This document shows positions 51,379 to 60,363 of a stretch of 64,000 bases of DNA, piece after piece (the first letter of the stretch is position 1; every line of letters begins with the position of its first letter). Where the stretch lies: positions 1 to 64,000 of the forward strand of contig JBKHYJ010000074.1 in NCBI GenBank assembly GCA_046565505.1, written 5' to 3'. A program made the translations under genes and the position numbers. This stretch comes from JBKHYJ01 sp046565505 (GTDB lineage Bacteria; Acidobacteriota; Blastocatellia; UBA7656). Under the pieces are notes generated by a model. The model did not search any database. It saw nothing but the letters and a program-made list of their open reading frames with translations, and was not told where the DNA came from.

Positions 51379-52479
51379 CTACGCGACGCCTTCCATCGTC
51401 TCGGAGATTAGCTGGTCGACGACCGCGTTAAAGTCATTCGTTTCCTCGTAGACCCTTAGCTGGCGGTCGGCGCTCGTGCCGTGTTCGAGGATCGTGTGAA
51501 TGTATTCTAGCTCCTTGCGGCTGCCCAGCTCGTCAACAACGTCGTCTACAAAATCCAGCAGCTCGTAGATCAAGTCACGCACGGGGACTTCCTTCTGCTT
51601 GCCGAAATCTATCAGCTTGCCCTCAAGCCCCCAGCGGACGGCCCGCCACTTGTTCTCCTGAATCAGCGCGCGGCGGTAAAGGCGGAACCCCATGTTCATG
51701 CGGTACAGGCTGTGGAGCTTCTTGACTATGGCTTGAATCAACGCCGCCAGCGCGATGACTTCGTCCACGCGCGACGGGATGTCGCAGATGCGGAATTCGA
51801 GCGTCGGGAAGGTCGGGTGCGGGCGGATGTCCCACCATATCTTTTTCGGCTTGTCTATGCAGCCGGTCTTCAGCAGAAGGTTCACGTAATTATCGTACTC
51901 CGACCATGAGCTGAAGTAGTCGGGTATGTCCGTGCGCGGGAACTTTTTGAATATCTCGGAGCGGTAACTCTTGAGCCCCGTCTTCATCCCGACCCAGAAG
52001 GGCGAGCTGGTCGATATCGCCAGCAGGTGTGGCAGGAAGTACCTCGCCGCGTTCATCAGATGTATTTGGGATTCGCGGTCCTCTATCCCTATGTGCACAT
52101 GCATGCCGAAGATGAGGAGTGAGTGTGCGAGGAACTGCATCTCGTTGATGAGCGCCTCGTAGTGCTGGTCGGGGGTGATCTTCTGGTCCTTCCAGTTAGA
52201 GAACGGGTGCGTCGAGGCGGCCGCGATGCGCAGCCCTTTGCTCTCGGCCAGCGCCGCTATCGTGCGCCGGAGTTTGATGACGTCCGCGCGCGCCTCATGT
52301 ATGTTATTGCAGATCCCGGTCCCGACCTCGATCATCGACTGGTGCATCTCGGGCTTGACCTGCTCGCCCAGGATCATGCGGCCCTCGTCGATCATCTCTG
52401 TTATGTGCGAGCGCAGCTCGCGGGTGACGGGGTCGATTATTTGAAATTCCTCTTCTATCCCTAATGTAAAGTCAGGCAT
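51379..52479 (-). CDS. Carboxylate-amine ligase of the glutamate-cysteine ligase 2 (YbdK) family
   Basis: This 366-residue enzyme matches the GCS2 family in length and motifs: TLGIEEEFQIIDP (residues 5-17), IEVGTGICNN, FGMHVHIGI, and WWDIRPHPTFPTLEFRICD with metal and ATP ligands. GCS2 enzymes join an amino group to a glutamate gamma-carboxyl or similar acid; E. coli YbdK has only weak glutamate-cysteine ligase activity. RBS GGGGAGG lies upstream. It is the third gene of an operon with two ATP-grasp ligases (gap 11 bases), so it most likely catalyses one step of a small peptide or conjugate pathway. Confidence 0.88.
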   Translation of the reverse strand: MPDFTLGIEEEFQIIDPVTRELRSHITEMIDEGRMILGEQVKPEMHQSMIEVGTGICNNIHEARADVIKLRRTIAALAESKGLRIAAASTHPFSNWKDQKITPDQHYEALINEMQFLAHSLLIFGMHVHIGIEDRESQIHLMNAARYFLPHLLAISTSSPFWVGMKTGLKSYRSEIFKKFPRTDIPDYFSSWSEYDNYVNLLLKTGCIDKPKKIWWDIRPHPTFPTLEFRICDIPSRVDEVIALAALIQAIVKKLHSLYRMNMGFRLYRRALIQENKWRAVRWGLEGKLIDFGKQKEVPVRDLIYELLDFVDDVVDELGSRKELEYIHTILEHGTSADRQLRVYEETNDFNAVVDQLISETMEGVA

Positions 52480-52490
52480 CTGGCCTCCCC

Positions 52491-53828
52491 TCAGTCAACG
52501 ACCATGGTCGGGACCATCCCCGCACCCGAGGTCACGTTCGCGAGCGACGACGAAGAGAGCCGAGTGAAGCTTCCCTTTACTTGCCCGAAGAATAACAGCG
52601 GGTCAACGTCCAGCAACTGCTCTATCATCTGCACGCCGCCTTCGCCCACGTACGGGAATACCTCGCGCGAGGTCGTGACGCGCTCCTGGGCCATGTAGTC
52701 TTCGCCCAGCGCGACCTCTATCGCCGCGTCCCATGCCCTCTCATCAGTCTCCCACCCGATGTAGACGCCGTGCCCGCCGTAGTCGTCGTTCGGCTTCAGG
52801 ACGAGATTCGCCCTGTTGCGGCGTACGTGGTCAAGCAGGTCCACGGGCTGCCCGCCATAAGTGGTCCTGGCGTCGGCTACCCTGCGCGTCCAGGGCACGT
52901 GGCGGCTTATGGCCTCGCGCTCTTCGCCCGTGAAGTAATGCTGGTGGCGCTCGTCCGTTAAGACACCGAACAGCATCTTTTTGTGAACGTACTTCGTGCG
53001 GAACGAATTCACGAAGACCGCCGCCCCCCGCTCGTAGCTCTCGACGAACGCCCTGCACTCGTCAATCTTCTCGATCAGCTCCGTCGCCAGCACGCGCCTG
53101 TAGACGAGATCGACCCTGAAGTCGCCATGATAGAGATTCCCCCCGCGAAGCTCGACTTCCCTGGGGTCCGCAATCGTAGTGCGATAGCCGTGGCTCTCGA
53201 AGTAGTCTTTGAACAGCTCGAACTCGCGCTGGGTCGGGAGCCCGCGGTAGTCTATGATCCCTATCTGCGGCCTCTCGCCCGGCCCGCGGACGCGCGAATA
53301 GACCGTGAGCAGCGAGTCGAGCATGTCCCGGCGGCAGTACAGCGGCGTCACCTTGTGCTGCTTCTGAAACTCGCGCATCAAGGGCAGGTCCATGAAGATT
53401 TCCCCCGCCACGTCCGCGTAGGCGATGCCGGCCGGCGACTCCGCGTTCAGCTCGACGAACTGGTACTTATCATCCGTCAGGAATGAATCGAGCCTGGAGG
53501 TGACCGATACCTCGTCGTAGCCCGGGTCAATCGCGACCAGCTCGCGCTCGCGCTCGGTCAGGCCGATCTGCTCCAGCATCAGCGGGTCGCCGGGCGCGAC
53601 CTGCCCGACCTTCCGAATCGCGCCCCACACCGCCTCGCAGGCGCGCGTCATGCGCGCCCATTCATCCCGCGTGACGAAATGCGGCCGCAGGTATGGCGAG
53701 AGCATCCGCCCGCCGAACACGAACCGGGCCTCGCTCATCCTCCTGGCCTGGTAATCGCGCGACTCGTCGAGCATCCTCGGCTCGCGCTCGATCAGAGAGT
53801 TGTAGTCATGGACCGCCCGGCTCGCCAT
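52491..53828 (-). CDS. Circularly permuted ATP-grasp ligase
   Basis: This protein of about 445 residues has the circularly permuted ATP-grasp arrangement. The N-terminal half has FVELNAESPAGIAYADVAGEIFMDL and IGIIDYRGLPTQREFELFKDYFE. The C-terminal half carries the ATP-binding LVLKPNDDYGGHGVYIG and YMAQERVTTSREVFP. Such proteins activate a carboxylate as acyl-phosphate for attack by an amine. They usually appear with alpha-E domain proteins or other amidoligases. Start ATG 53828 was chosen; an in-frame GTG at 53834 adds two residues. The gap to the previous gene's stop is 10 bases and to the next gene 11 bases, so the three genes form a compact operon. Confidence 0.82.
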   Translation of the reverse strand: MASRAVHDYNSLIEREPRMLDESRDYQARRMSEARFVFGGRMLSPYLRPHFVTRDEWARMTRACEAVWGAIRKVGQVAPGDPLMLEQIGLTERERELVAIDPGYDEVSVTSRLDSFLTDDKYQFVELNAESPAGIAYADVAGEIFMDLPLMREFQKQHKVTPLYCRRDMLDSLLTVYSRVRGPGERPQIGIIDYRGLPTQREFELFKDYFESHGYRTTIADPREVELRGGNLYHGDFRVDLVYRRVLATELIEKIDECRAFVESYERGAAVFVNSFRTKYVHKKMLFGVLTDERHQHYFTGEEREAISRHVPWTRRVADARTTYGGQPVDLLDHVRRNRANLVLKPNDDYGGHGVYIGWETDERAWDAAIEVALGEDYMAQERVTTSREVFPYVGEGGVQMIEQLLDVDPLLFFGQVKGSFTRLSSSSLANVTSGAGMVPTMVVD

Positions 53829-53838
53829 ACACACCCCG

Positions 53839-54795
53839 CTATGCGCCCGCCCCCTGCCTCTGGCCGGGCCGGTTTATGTCGTTCTTCAAAAGCTCGTCCC
53901 ACCTGTGCCGCGCGAGCGTCGGCTCGCCGTGAAGCGCCGTCTCTATGGCGAGGTCCGCCACCTTCTCTACGAGCCAGTTGAAATAGACGGTCCCGACCGA
54001 CCACCAGTCCGCGTCCGGCGCGGGGTTCATGTAATCAATCGCGTATGGCGTGTCGCCCACGATGGCGAACTCGACCGTGTTGAGGTCGTAGCCGAGCGCC
54101 TCGTTAATCAAGATCGTCTCGCGCCTCACCCGCTCGTCCATCCGCGGGTCGAGGTAGTCGTCGACGACGAGGTACCGCTGGAAGATCGGGTCGTAAGGCA
54201 TGGGGTAAACGTCCTTCTTGCCGACGCAGTACGACCGCACGTAATGGTCGAACGGGATGTACTGCTGCAAAACCATGCAGTCCGTGCCGCTCGCGTCGTA
54301 CTTCTCCATCAGCTCCTCAAACGTGTTCACGCGCGAGACCCCGCGCCAGCCGCCGCCATCGTATGGCTTGATGAACGCCGGCAGGCCTACGTAATCGACT
54401 ATGCCCTGCCAGTCCAGCGGGTACTGGAGGTTCCTCAGCGACTCGGACACGACGCCCTGCTTGTACTCCTTCTGCGGCAGAAGCACGGTTTTCGGGATGG
54501 CTATGCCGAGGTATGTGGCGAGCGAGTAGTTGAAAAACTTATCGTCGGCCGTCCACCAGAAGGGATTATTAATCACCTTCGCGCCCGACAGCACGGCGCT
54601 TTTGAGGTAGGCGCGGTAGAAAGGGATCTCGTGAGAGATTCGGTCAATAATCACGTCATACGGGCACTTTTCGGCCATCGGCACGCCGCCCAGCGTGACG
54701 TACTCGGCGCTGACGCCCGCGTCGCGGCCGTTAATCTCATTGATTAACGCCTGCGGAAATGTGCCTTCGCGGCCTACGAGCAAGCCGATCTTCAT
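53839..54795 (-). CDS. ATP-grasp amide-bond ligase
   Basis: This 318-residue protein begins MKIGLLVGREGTFPQAL and has the ATP-grasp subdomains, with AFIKPYDGGGWRGVSRV (phosphate loop) and MVLQQYIPFDHYVRSYCVG. The terminal metal-binding region is NTVEFAIVGDTPYAIDYMNPAPD. It resembles RimK/GshB-like ligases that add amino acids to a carboxylate. The substrate is unknown. It is the first gene of the operon; RBS GGGAGG lies directly upstream and a promoter candidate is at 54829-54858. Together with the two following ligases it could build a peptide of two or three residues. Confidence 0.82.
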   Translation of the reverse strand: MKIGLLVGREGTFPQALINEINGRDAGVSAEYVTLGGVPMAEKCPYDVIIDRISHEIPFYRAYLKSAVLSGAKVINNPFWWTADDKFFNYSLATYLGIAIPKTVLLPQKEYKQGVVSESLRNLQYPLDWQGIVDYVGLPAFIKPYDGGGWRGVSRVNTFEELMEKYDASGTDCMVLQQYIPFDHYVRSYCVGKKDVYPMPYDPIFQRYLVVDDYLDPRMDERVRRETILINEALGYDLNTVEFAIVGDTPYAIDYMNPAPDADWWSVGTVYFNWLVEKVADLAIETALHGEPTLARHRWDELLKNDINRPGQRQGAGA

Positions 54796-54828
54796 TTCGT
54801 CCTCCCGACCCGATTTATCTGAGCGAAA

Positions 54829-54858
54829 ATTCTATAGTACAGCTCCGAGGCGGTGCAA
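54829..54858 (-). promoter_or_regulatory. Promoter candidate of the three-ligase operon
   Basis: On the reverse strand TTGCAC (54858-54853), an 18-base spacer and TAGAAT (54834-54829) look like a sigma-70 promoter. An overlapping TGGGTAT-N4-TTGC (54869 to 54855) has sigma-54 spacing but poor -24 identity. Confidence 0.45.
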
Positions 54859-55083
54859 CCGAATACCCAGGACTTTCTCATCTTATCGCTACGGCGCGGG
54901 CGGGATAATCAATGTCCGCGGGTCGAGGCCGCGCGATGTGGCCGCGCCGGGCGGCCCGGACGCGAATGGCTTTCGGGTGCGGACACGCGGAAGGCTGTGC
55001 TACAATTTAATTCCGATTGACCCTCTCATAAGAAATGGGTTGGCCCTGCACGGCTCACAACCAGGTACGGAGGAGACATTATT

Positions 55084-56046
55084 TTGTTTAGGGCGTCGAA
55101 AAAAACTTTTAACTCATCGTCTGCTCGCGCGGCGGCGGCCGCCACCCTTTTGTCCGCCTTATTGCTGCCGGGGCCCTCTTTCTCGCTCGCCCCGCAAGAC
55201 AAGGATAAGAAAAAACCCGAGCCGGCCGGCCAGGTTCGCAAAGATGAAGGCAAGGTCCCGACTGAAAAAGAGTTAGAAAAGGACAAGAAGAGTCAGGAGA
55301 AAGCCAGGGGCGCGGAGGTAAAGCTTTCCCCCGTCGAAACGGTCGTCGAGCTTGCGATAATAGCCTACGGCGGGCGCAGGCAGCTTGAGACCGTGCGCGC
55401 GGCAATTCAGGAAGAAGGGACTATTCGGCTGGCTACCGAGCAGGGCGATCTGACGGGCGATTTCGTCTTGCGGTCGCTCAGGAGGGAGAAGACGTGGCTG
55501 GACCTGCTGCGCGTCGACCTGAACCTGTCCCCGCCCGGGTCGGACTCGCGCCAGGGCGGCGTCAAATACAGCATAGGTTATAACGGGGCCACCGTCTGGT
55601 CGGCGCAAAACAACCAGTACGTTAATCCGAAGCCTGAAGCCGAAGCCGCCTTCCGCGCGCAGTTGACGCGCGAATACATGGCGCTGCTGCGTTATAAAGA
55701 GGATGGCTCGAAGATCGAGCTGGTCGGCCCCGAGACGGTCGTCGGAGTCGATACGAACGTAATAGACCTGACGAACTCCAACGGCGAGAAGACGCGGTAC
55801 TGGGTCAGCACGAAGACCTACCGCATTCTCCACTCGGAATACGAGTTAAAACTCGCGGAGGGCCAGGCCCCGACCAAGTACCGCATCTCCTACTTCTACA
55901 CGCCGTTTCGCGTCGTTCAGAACACGCTCGTGCCCATCCGCAGGGTGATGACGCAGGACGGGAAGTTCGTGCAGGAGGTAAACCTCAACAACATCATTTA
56001 CTCCGCCAAGATAGACCCGGAGGTCTTCCAACACCTCCAAGAGTAG
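55084..56046 (+). CDS. Exported LolA/LolB-fold-like protein of unknown function
   Basis: This 320-residue protein has a signal peptide (about residues 15-36, ending FSLA), a highly charged lysine/glutamate linker (40-80) and a beta-rich domain. The domain segments ETVVELAIIAYGGRRQLETV, GDLTGDFVLRSLRREKTWLDLL and YWVSTKTYRILHSEYEL fit the outer-membrane lipoprotein-sorting (LolA/LolB-like) fold. The start is TTG at 55084 with GGAGGAG upstream; no ATG fits. TACAAT at 55001-55006 may be its -10 box. It converges on the small Sm-like gene. Function is unknown; a lipid- or lipoprotein-binding role is inferred from fold only. Confidence 0.72.
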   Translation: MFRASKKTFNSSSARAAAAATLLSALLLPGPSFSLAPQDKDKKKPEPAGQVRKDEGKVPTEKELEKDKKSQEKARGAEVKLSPVETVVELAIIAYGGRRQLETVRAAIQEEGTIRLATEQGDLTGDFVLRSLRREKTWLDLLRVDLNLSPPGSDSRQGGVKYSIGYNGATVWSAQNNQYVNPKPEAEAAFRAQLTREYMALLRYKEDGSKIELVGPETVVGVDTNVIDLTNSNGEKTRYWVSTKTYRILHSEYELKLAEGQAPTKYRISYFYTPFRVVQNTLVPIRRVMTQDGKFVQEVNLNNIIYSAKIDPEVFQHLQE

Positions 56047-56119
56047 TGATTCCGGTTCGCGCCTCATGAGACATGAGGGGGAAGCCAATGGCCCGGGCCG
56101 CGCGGGGCCGTGACGGCCA

Positions 56120-56455
56120 CTAGGGGATTTCCAGGTACTCGTAGATCGTGATTCCGACCCTCGCGTAAAAAGTGTCCGCGAGGGCGGGTATGTCATCAAT
56201 GGACTCGTCGAGCGTGACGCGCTCCACCCTCCACATCGGGATGAAGAGGTAGGTAAGCCCTATGTTGCGCTCGCCGCGAATAATCATCTGAGTCCAGTCA
56301 TCAAATGTGTTCAGATCGATCCCGCGCAGGAATACCCCGGCCACGTTTAAGTCCGTCAAGATGCCCCAAAGCTTTTCGCGCGGCCCGTGCAGGTAGACGA
56401 CTACCGGGGCCCCCGCGATAATCCCTGACGACGATGAATTATTCAGGTCCGTCAT
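56120..56455 (-). CDS. Small Sm-like-fold protein of unknown function
   Basis: This 111-residue protein has no signal peptide. The pattern VVVYLHGPREKLWGILTDLNVAGVFLRGID followed by TYLFIPMWRVERV is that of an Sm/LSm beta barrel: an Sm1-like strand-turn-strand with G-x-L-x-x-x-x-x-x-G-V-x-L, then a hydrophobic strand. I infer the fold from pattern only. Bacterial Sm proteins include Hfq and YlxS, but this is neither. It lies 15 bases after the TPR-thioredoxin gene, so they are co-transcribed. RNA binding is possible but unproven. Confidence 0.6.
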   Translation of the reverse strand: MTDLNNSSSSGIIAGAPVVVYLHGPREKLWGILTDLNVAGVFLRGIDLNTFDDWTQMIIRGERNIGLTYLFIPMWRVERVTLDESIDDIPALADTFYARVGITIYEYLEIP

Positions 56456-56470
56456 ACGCCCTCCCCGGTC

Positions 56471-58390
56471 CTATTTCGAGCCGGCCTCTTCTTTGAGCAA
56501 TTCATCCACGCGCCATACCATCCGCTCCACATACCCTGGCCCGTCCGCGCCGAAGCCTTCCTCCCTGAATTGAATCATGCCGCGGCGGTCTATGATGAAA
56601 GTGGCGGGAATCCCGCTGACGCCGAACCTCTCGGCGGCGCCGTCGTCGTAGGCGGCGGGCAGCGTGTACCCATTCCTTTCGAGGAAGCTGCGCACGGCGA
56701 GCTTGTTGCGGTCCGTGCTGACCGTCAAGAAGACCACCCCCGCGTTGCCCTTATACTTCTCTGCCGCCTTCTGGAGGTGCGGCAGCTCCGCGACACAGGG
56801 GCCGCACCAGGTCGCCCAGAAGCTCAACACGATCACCCTGCCCCGCAGGTCGCTCAGGCGCAAGGGTCGCTTATCGAGCGCCGTCAGATTGAAGTCCGGC
56901 GCGGGCTTATCAACCCTCGCCGCGAGCGCGCGATTCTTTATCTCGTCTTTTAAAGCGGGGCTTATTGCGGTCAGAGAGCGGAACCGCCGCTCGGCTTCGG
57001 CCAGGGCGTAGGCGGCGGCGGAGGGATCGCGGCCCATCTTCTCGTACACGAAAGGCAGGCGTTCCCGTATGTAATTGTTCGCGCGCTCGTTGTCGCAGAA
57101 GCCCGCGAGCAGATACTTGGCCGCCTGCCCGTAACCGCCCTGCGCCTCGAACAGCTCCGCGAGCCATAGCACGTGAGGGCGGACGCCGACTTCGCGCAGG
57201 TCCATGTCCTTCCACAGTATGTAACCGTTCTTTTCCACCTGCGCCATGACAGGCTGAAGGGTCTCGCGAAGCTCCTTCGACGCCTCTTCAATCTCGCCCC
57301 TCCTCAAGAGTGCGAATCCGCGTGCGGCATGGGCCCGCGTCTTCAACATAGAGACCAGCCCGCCTCGCTCGTTCCGCGGCACCCCTTTGAGCAGGGGAGA
57401 TTCAGCGCCGAGGCCATCTATCAGGTTCGCCGCCTCGTCCGCGATAGCCTGCGCCCGGTCGAGGTCGAGCCGCCTCTCGGCGAGTGCCAACGCCACCAGG
57501 CAGCGCGAGGTGACGAGGTCATAAAGGGTCGTGGCGCATTTGACCCATGCTTCGCCTACGCGCGCGAATCGCGCGCCTGGCTCATCGGCGCGGGCGGCGA
57601 GGCTGCGGAACAGGAGCGGGTACATGTTTCCGAGAAAGGGGTCGCCAGGGAATCGTGCGATGAAATCCTCCATCATCTCCGCCCGCTTTATACTGTCGGC
57701 CTCACCGAGGGCGCGGTCCCGCAGGATATTCCTCGCCGCCGGGCCCGCCGGAAACTCTTTCAAGTACAGGTCTTCCATGCCCTTCCGCGCGTCGGGGTCC
57801 GCCAGGAGTTCGTAGCCTGATAACGCGGCGAATAGCACCCGCTCCCGATGAACCTTGCTTTTCAGCAGAGTCTCAATCTCGGCTCGGATGACAGTCGCCT
57901 GCTTTTCAAAATCCGCGCGTCTCAACATGGCCTCCCACTTGACGCGGTAGGCGGAGCTTTCCGAAGGGTTAATGGCGATCTCGCGGGCGGCGAGCGCGAT
58001 GGCCTCTTCGTGCCTCCCGCCGGCGAAAGCCATGCTCGCCATCTCAAGACGGACTCCCTCGCGGGCCGGGTTCAGGTCGAGGCACTTTCGGAAGGCCGCG
58101 AGCGACTTCTCTTCGCAAGCCGCGTCGCCGGTTGACAGGTATTTTTTTGAATACCTCAAGCCCAGCCTGTAATAGAGCAAATCCCATTCGGGCTCAAGCT
58201 TGATGGCTTTTTCCAGGGCGGCAATAGCCTCTTCGCTGTTGCCTTGTCGAATGAGCAGGTCGGCGCTCTCTTGCAGCGCCTTCGCCATCGGGTCGCGCTG
58301 TTTTTGGTTACCGCCCTGCGCCAGCGCGAAGGGAGCGGGCGCGAAGACGGCGAGCAATAAGGCGAGCGCGACTTTTGACGCGGCGTTCAT
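56471..58390 (-). CDS. TPR protein fused to a TlpA-like thioredoxin domain
   Basis: This 639-residue exported protein has a signal peptide (about residues 5-25) and a long helical region with TPR-like repeats: LIRQGNSEEAIAALEKAIKLEPEWDLLYYRLG and AFRKCLDLNPAREGVRLEMASMAFAGG. A C-terminal thioredoxin/TlpA domain follows (about 500-635) with active site WCGPC and the cis-proline loop SGIPATFIID. Such fusions act as periplasmic disulphide reductases or thiol carriers that bind a partner through the TPR. ATG 58390 was chosen; an in-frame GTG at 58402 adds four residues. It lies 25 bases after the thiolase gene and just before the Sm-like gene. Confidence 0.83.
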   Translation of the reverse strand: MNAASKVALALLLAVFAPAPFALAQGGNQKQRDPMAKALQESADLLIRQGNSEEAIAALEKAIKLEPEWDLLYYRLGLRYSKKYLSTGDAACEEKSLAAFRKCLDLNPAREGVRLEMASMAFAGGRHEEAIALAAREIAINPSESSAYRVKWEAMLRRADFEKQATVIRAEIETLLKSKVHRERVLFAALSGYELLADPDARKGMEDLYLKEFPAGPAARNILRDRALGEADSIKRAEMMEDFIARFPGDPFLGNMYPLLFRSLAARADEPGARFARVGEAWVKCATTLYDLVTSRCLVALALAERRLDLDRAQAIADEAANLIDGLGAESPLLKGVPRNERGGLVSMLKTRAHAARGFALLRRGEIEEASKELRETLQPVMAQVEKNGYILWKDMDLREVGVRPHVLWLAELFEAQGGYGQAAKYLLAGFCDNERANNYIRERLPFVYEKMGRDPSAAAYALAEAERRFRSLTAISPALKDEIKNRALAARVDKPAPDFNLTALDKRPLRLSDLRGRVIVLSFWATWCGPCVAELPHLQKAAEKYKGNAGVVFLTVSTDRNKLAVRSFLERNGYTLPAAYDDGAAERFGVSGIPATFIIDRRGMIQFREEGFGADGPGYVERMVWRVDELLKEEAGSK

Positions 58391-58415
58391 ACTCCGTGCC
58401 ACCTCGGCTAAAGAA

Positions 58416-59597
58416 TTACCGCTCGACGATGAGGGCGATCCCCTGCCCCCCGCCTATGCAGAGCGCCGCGAGGCCGCGGCGAACGTCGCGCCTCCTCATC
58501 TCGTAAAGGAGAGTGACCAGCACCCGCGCGCCGCTCGCCCCGATCGGGTGGCCGAGCGCAATCGCGCCGCCGTTCACGTTCACACGCGACGAGTCTATGC
58601 CGAGTTGCCCGAGCACGCCGAGGCTCTGCGCGGCGAACGCCTCATTCAACTCGAAAAGGTCGATGTCTTTTAACGAGAGGTCCGCCTTTTCAAGCGCGCG
58701 CTCTATGGCGGGCACGGGCCCCATGCCCATCACGCCCGGATCGACGCCCGCCGACGCGTAGGAGGCGATCTTCGCCAATGGCGTTAGCTCCATGAGCCTC
58801 GCGCGCTCCTGGCTCGCGACGACCAGCGCGGCCGCGCCGTCGTTGATCCCGGACGCGTTGCCGGCCGTAACCGTGCCATCCTCTTTCTTGAACGCGGGCT
58901 TCAATTTCGCGAGCGCACCGGCCGTCGTCCCGGCGCGTGGGTACTCATCTACCTTGAAGGCGAGCGGCTCGCCCCTCTTTTGGGGGATCGACACCTGCGC
59001 GATCTCTTCGTCGAATCGGCCAGCCGCGATGGCCGCCTCGGCGCGGCGCTGGCTCTCCGCGGCGAACTCGTCTTGCGCCTCGCGAGAGACCCCGTACCTC
59101 GAAGCGACGTTTTCAGCCGTGACGCCCATGTGGCATCCGCCCATCGCGCACGTCAGCCCCTCGCTCAGCATCGAATCGACCAGTTGGCCGTTTCCCATGC
59201 GGTAGCCCCACCGCGCGTCTTTCAAGATGTATGGCGCGCGGCTCATTGACTCCATCCCCCCCGCGACGATCACCTCGGCGTCCCCGGCGGCGATAGCCTG
59301 CGCGGCGAGCGTGACGGCCTTCAGGCCCGACCCGCACACTTTATTGACGGTGAATGACGACACGCCATCCGGGATGCCGGCCGCTATGGCCGCCTGCCGC
59401 GCGGGGTTCATGCCCACCCCTGCTTGCAGCACGTTCCCCATGATGACTTCGTCGATCTCCGCACGGTCCACGCCGGCGCGCTCTATGGCGCTCTCTATGA
59501 CGACGCGGCCAAGCTCCGTGGCCGAAACATCCTTGAGCGCCCCGCCGAACGAGCCTATCGCCGTCCTCGCGCCGCTCACTATTACTGCCTTCGTCAT
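58416..59597 (-). CDS. atoB: Acetyl-CoA acetyltransferase (thiolase)
   Basis: This 393-residue thiolase has nucleophile C88 in NKVCGSGLKAV, the catalytic histidine in GGAIALGHPIGASGAR, and the second cysteine in CIGGGQG. It condenses two acetyl-CoA to acetoacetyl-CoA or cleaves 3-ketoacyl-CoA. The length and the absence of an insert fit the biosynthetic class (AtoB, PhaA, ThlA). RBS GGGGAGAG lies upstream. Neighbours do not show whether it serves storage polymer, isoprenoid or degradation pathways. Confidence 0.93.
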   Translation of the reverse strand: MTKAVIVSGARTAIGSFGGALKDVSATELGRVVIESAIERAGVDRAEIDEVIMGNVLQAGVGMNPARQAAIAAGIPDGVSSFTVNKVCGSGLKAVTLAAQAIAAGDAEVIVAGGMESMSRAPYILKDARWGYRMGNGQLVDSMLSEGLTCAMGGCHMGVTAENVASRYGVSREAQDEFAAESQRRAEAAIAAGRFDEEIAQVSIPQKRGEPLAFKVDEYPRAGTTAGALAKLKPAFKKEDGTVTAGNASGINDGAAALVVASQERARLMELTPLAKIASYASAGVDPGVMGMGPVPAIERALEKADLSLKDIDLFELNEAFAAQSLGVLGQLGIDSSRVNVNGGAIALGHPIGASGARVLVTLLYEMRRRDVRRGLAALCIGGGQGIALIVER

Positions 59598-59666
59598 GGA
59601 TTTCTCTCCCCTGTAGGTGCGGGTGACCCCCGCCCGCTTACGAGCCTGCGCCGTGTCGCCCGACCG

Positions 59667-60320
59667 TCACCGGCCGAAGACCATCACGTCGTCGAATGCC
59701 TGATTGCTCTGCGCGTAGCAGAACAGGCCTACCTTGCCCCGCCTATAAGATTCGTCCTTCACCTCGAACAGGCGCTTGCCATCAACTTCCGCGCGGATCG
59801 TGCTGCCGACGACCGTGACTGAGATCGACACCTCCGAGTCAGCGCGGTAGCCCTGCGGCGCCGACCAGAGCTTAGTGTAGTCCGCGCCATCGCGCTTGTC
59901 CAACACGGTGATTGGGCCGCCGCTCATGCCGTCCTGAAGAAAGATTATCCTGTAGAAGTGTTCGGGGTCCTGGAAGCGCACGACTACGCCGAAGCCATCG
60001 TCATCGCCCGGCTTCGCCTTCAGCGACAGCGTGTAATCGCCCCAGCCGGCTTCGCCCGCCACCAGGTACGTCCCATACCAGCGGCCTATGAAATCGCCGC
60101 GCCGCCCCCATATGTTGCTCCGCTGGTGCAGCCAGCCGTCTTGCTCGACGCGCCACTCTGACGGCCCCTCGACCGTCTCAGGGTCGTCGACCGCCGTCCA
60201 GTTGCTCAATTGCTTATCATGAAACCGCTCGTCGAGCAGGAGGCTGCCGCAGGCCGACAGCGCGAGCGCCGCGGCGGCTACAGAGGTGAGCAGGCAGAGG
60301 CGAGTGGCTGATGGTCGCAT
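59667..60320 (-). CDS. Lipoprotein with 3-keto-disaccharide hydrolase (DUF1080)-like lectin fold
   Basis: This 217-residue protein has a lipobox ALSAC (cysteine near residue 24) and one beta-sandwich domain: HDKQLSNWTAVDD, TYLVAGEAGWGDYTLSLKAK, GFGVVVRFQDPEHFYRIIF, and the last strand VGLFCYAQSNQAFDDVMVF. This is the concanavalin-like fold of DUF1080 proteins, which bind or cleave sugars at the cell surface. Known active-site residues cannot be assigned. The ATG at 60320 gives the lipoprotein; the frame extends upstream through the phosphatase gene, but that is a shadow. Substrate unknown. Confidence 0.78.
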   Translation of the reverse strand: MRPSATRLCLLTSVAAAALALSACGSLLLDERFHDKQLSNWTAVDDPETVEGPSEWRVEQDGWLHQRSNIWGRRGDFIGRWYGTYLVAGEAGWGDYTLSLKAKPGDDDGFGVVVRFQDPEHFYRIIFLQDGMSGGPITVLDKRDGADYTKLWSAPQGYRADSEVSISVTVVGSTIRAEVDGKRLFEVKDESYRRGKVGLFCYAQSNQAFDDVMVFGR

Positions 60321-60363
60321 CAGGATGCGCGCAACGCGGGAGCGAATCGGGGCGGCCGGCCGC

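Noticed and set aside
54855..54869. TGGGTAT-N4-TTGC upstream of the three-ligase operon
   Set aside because: Spacing fits sigma-54, but the -24 element shares only TGG with consensus and a better sigma-70-like promoter overlaps it. A match this loose is expected several times by chance in 64 kb.
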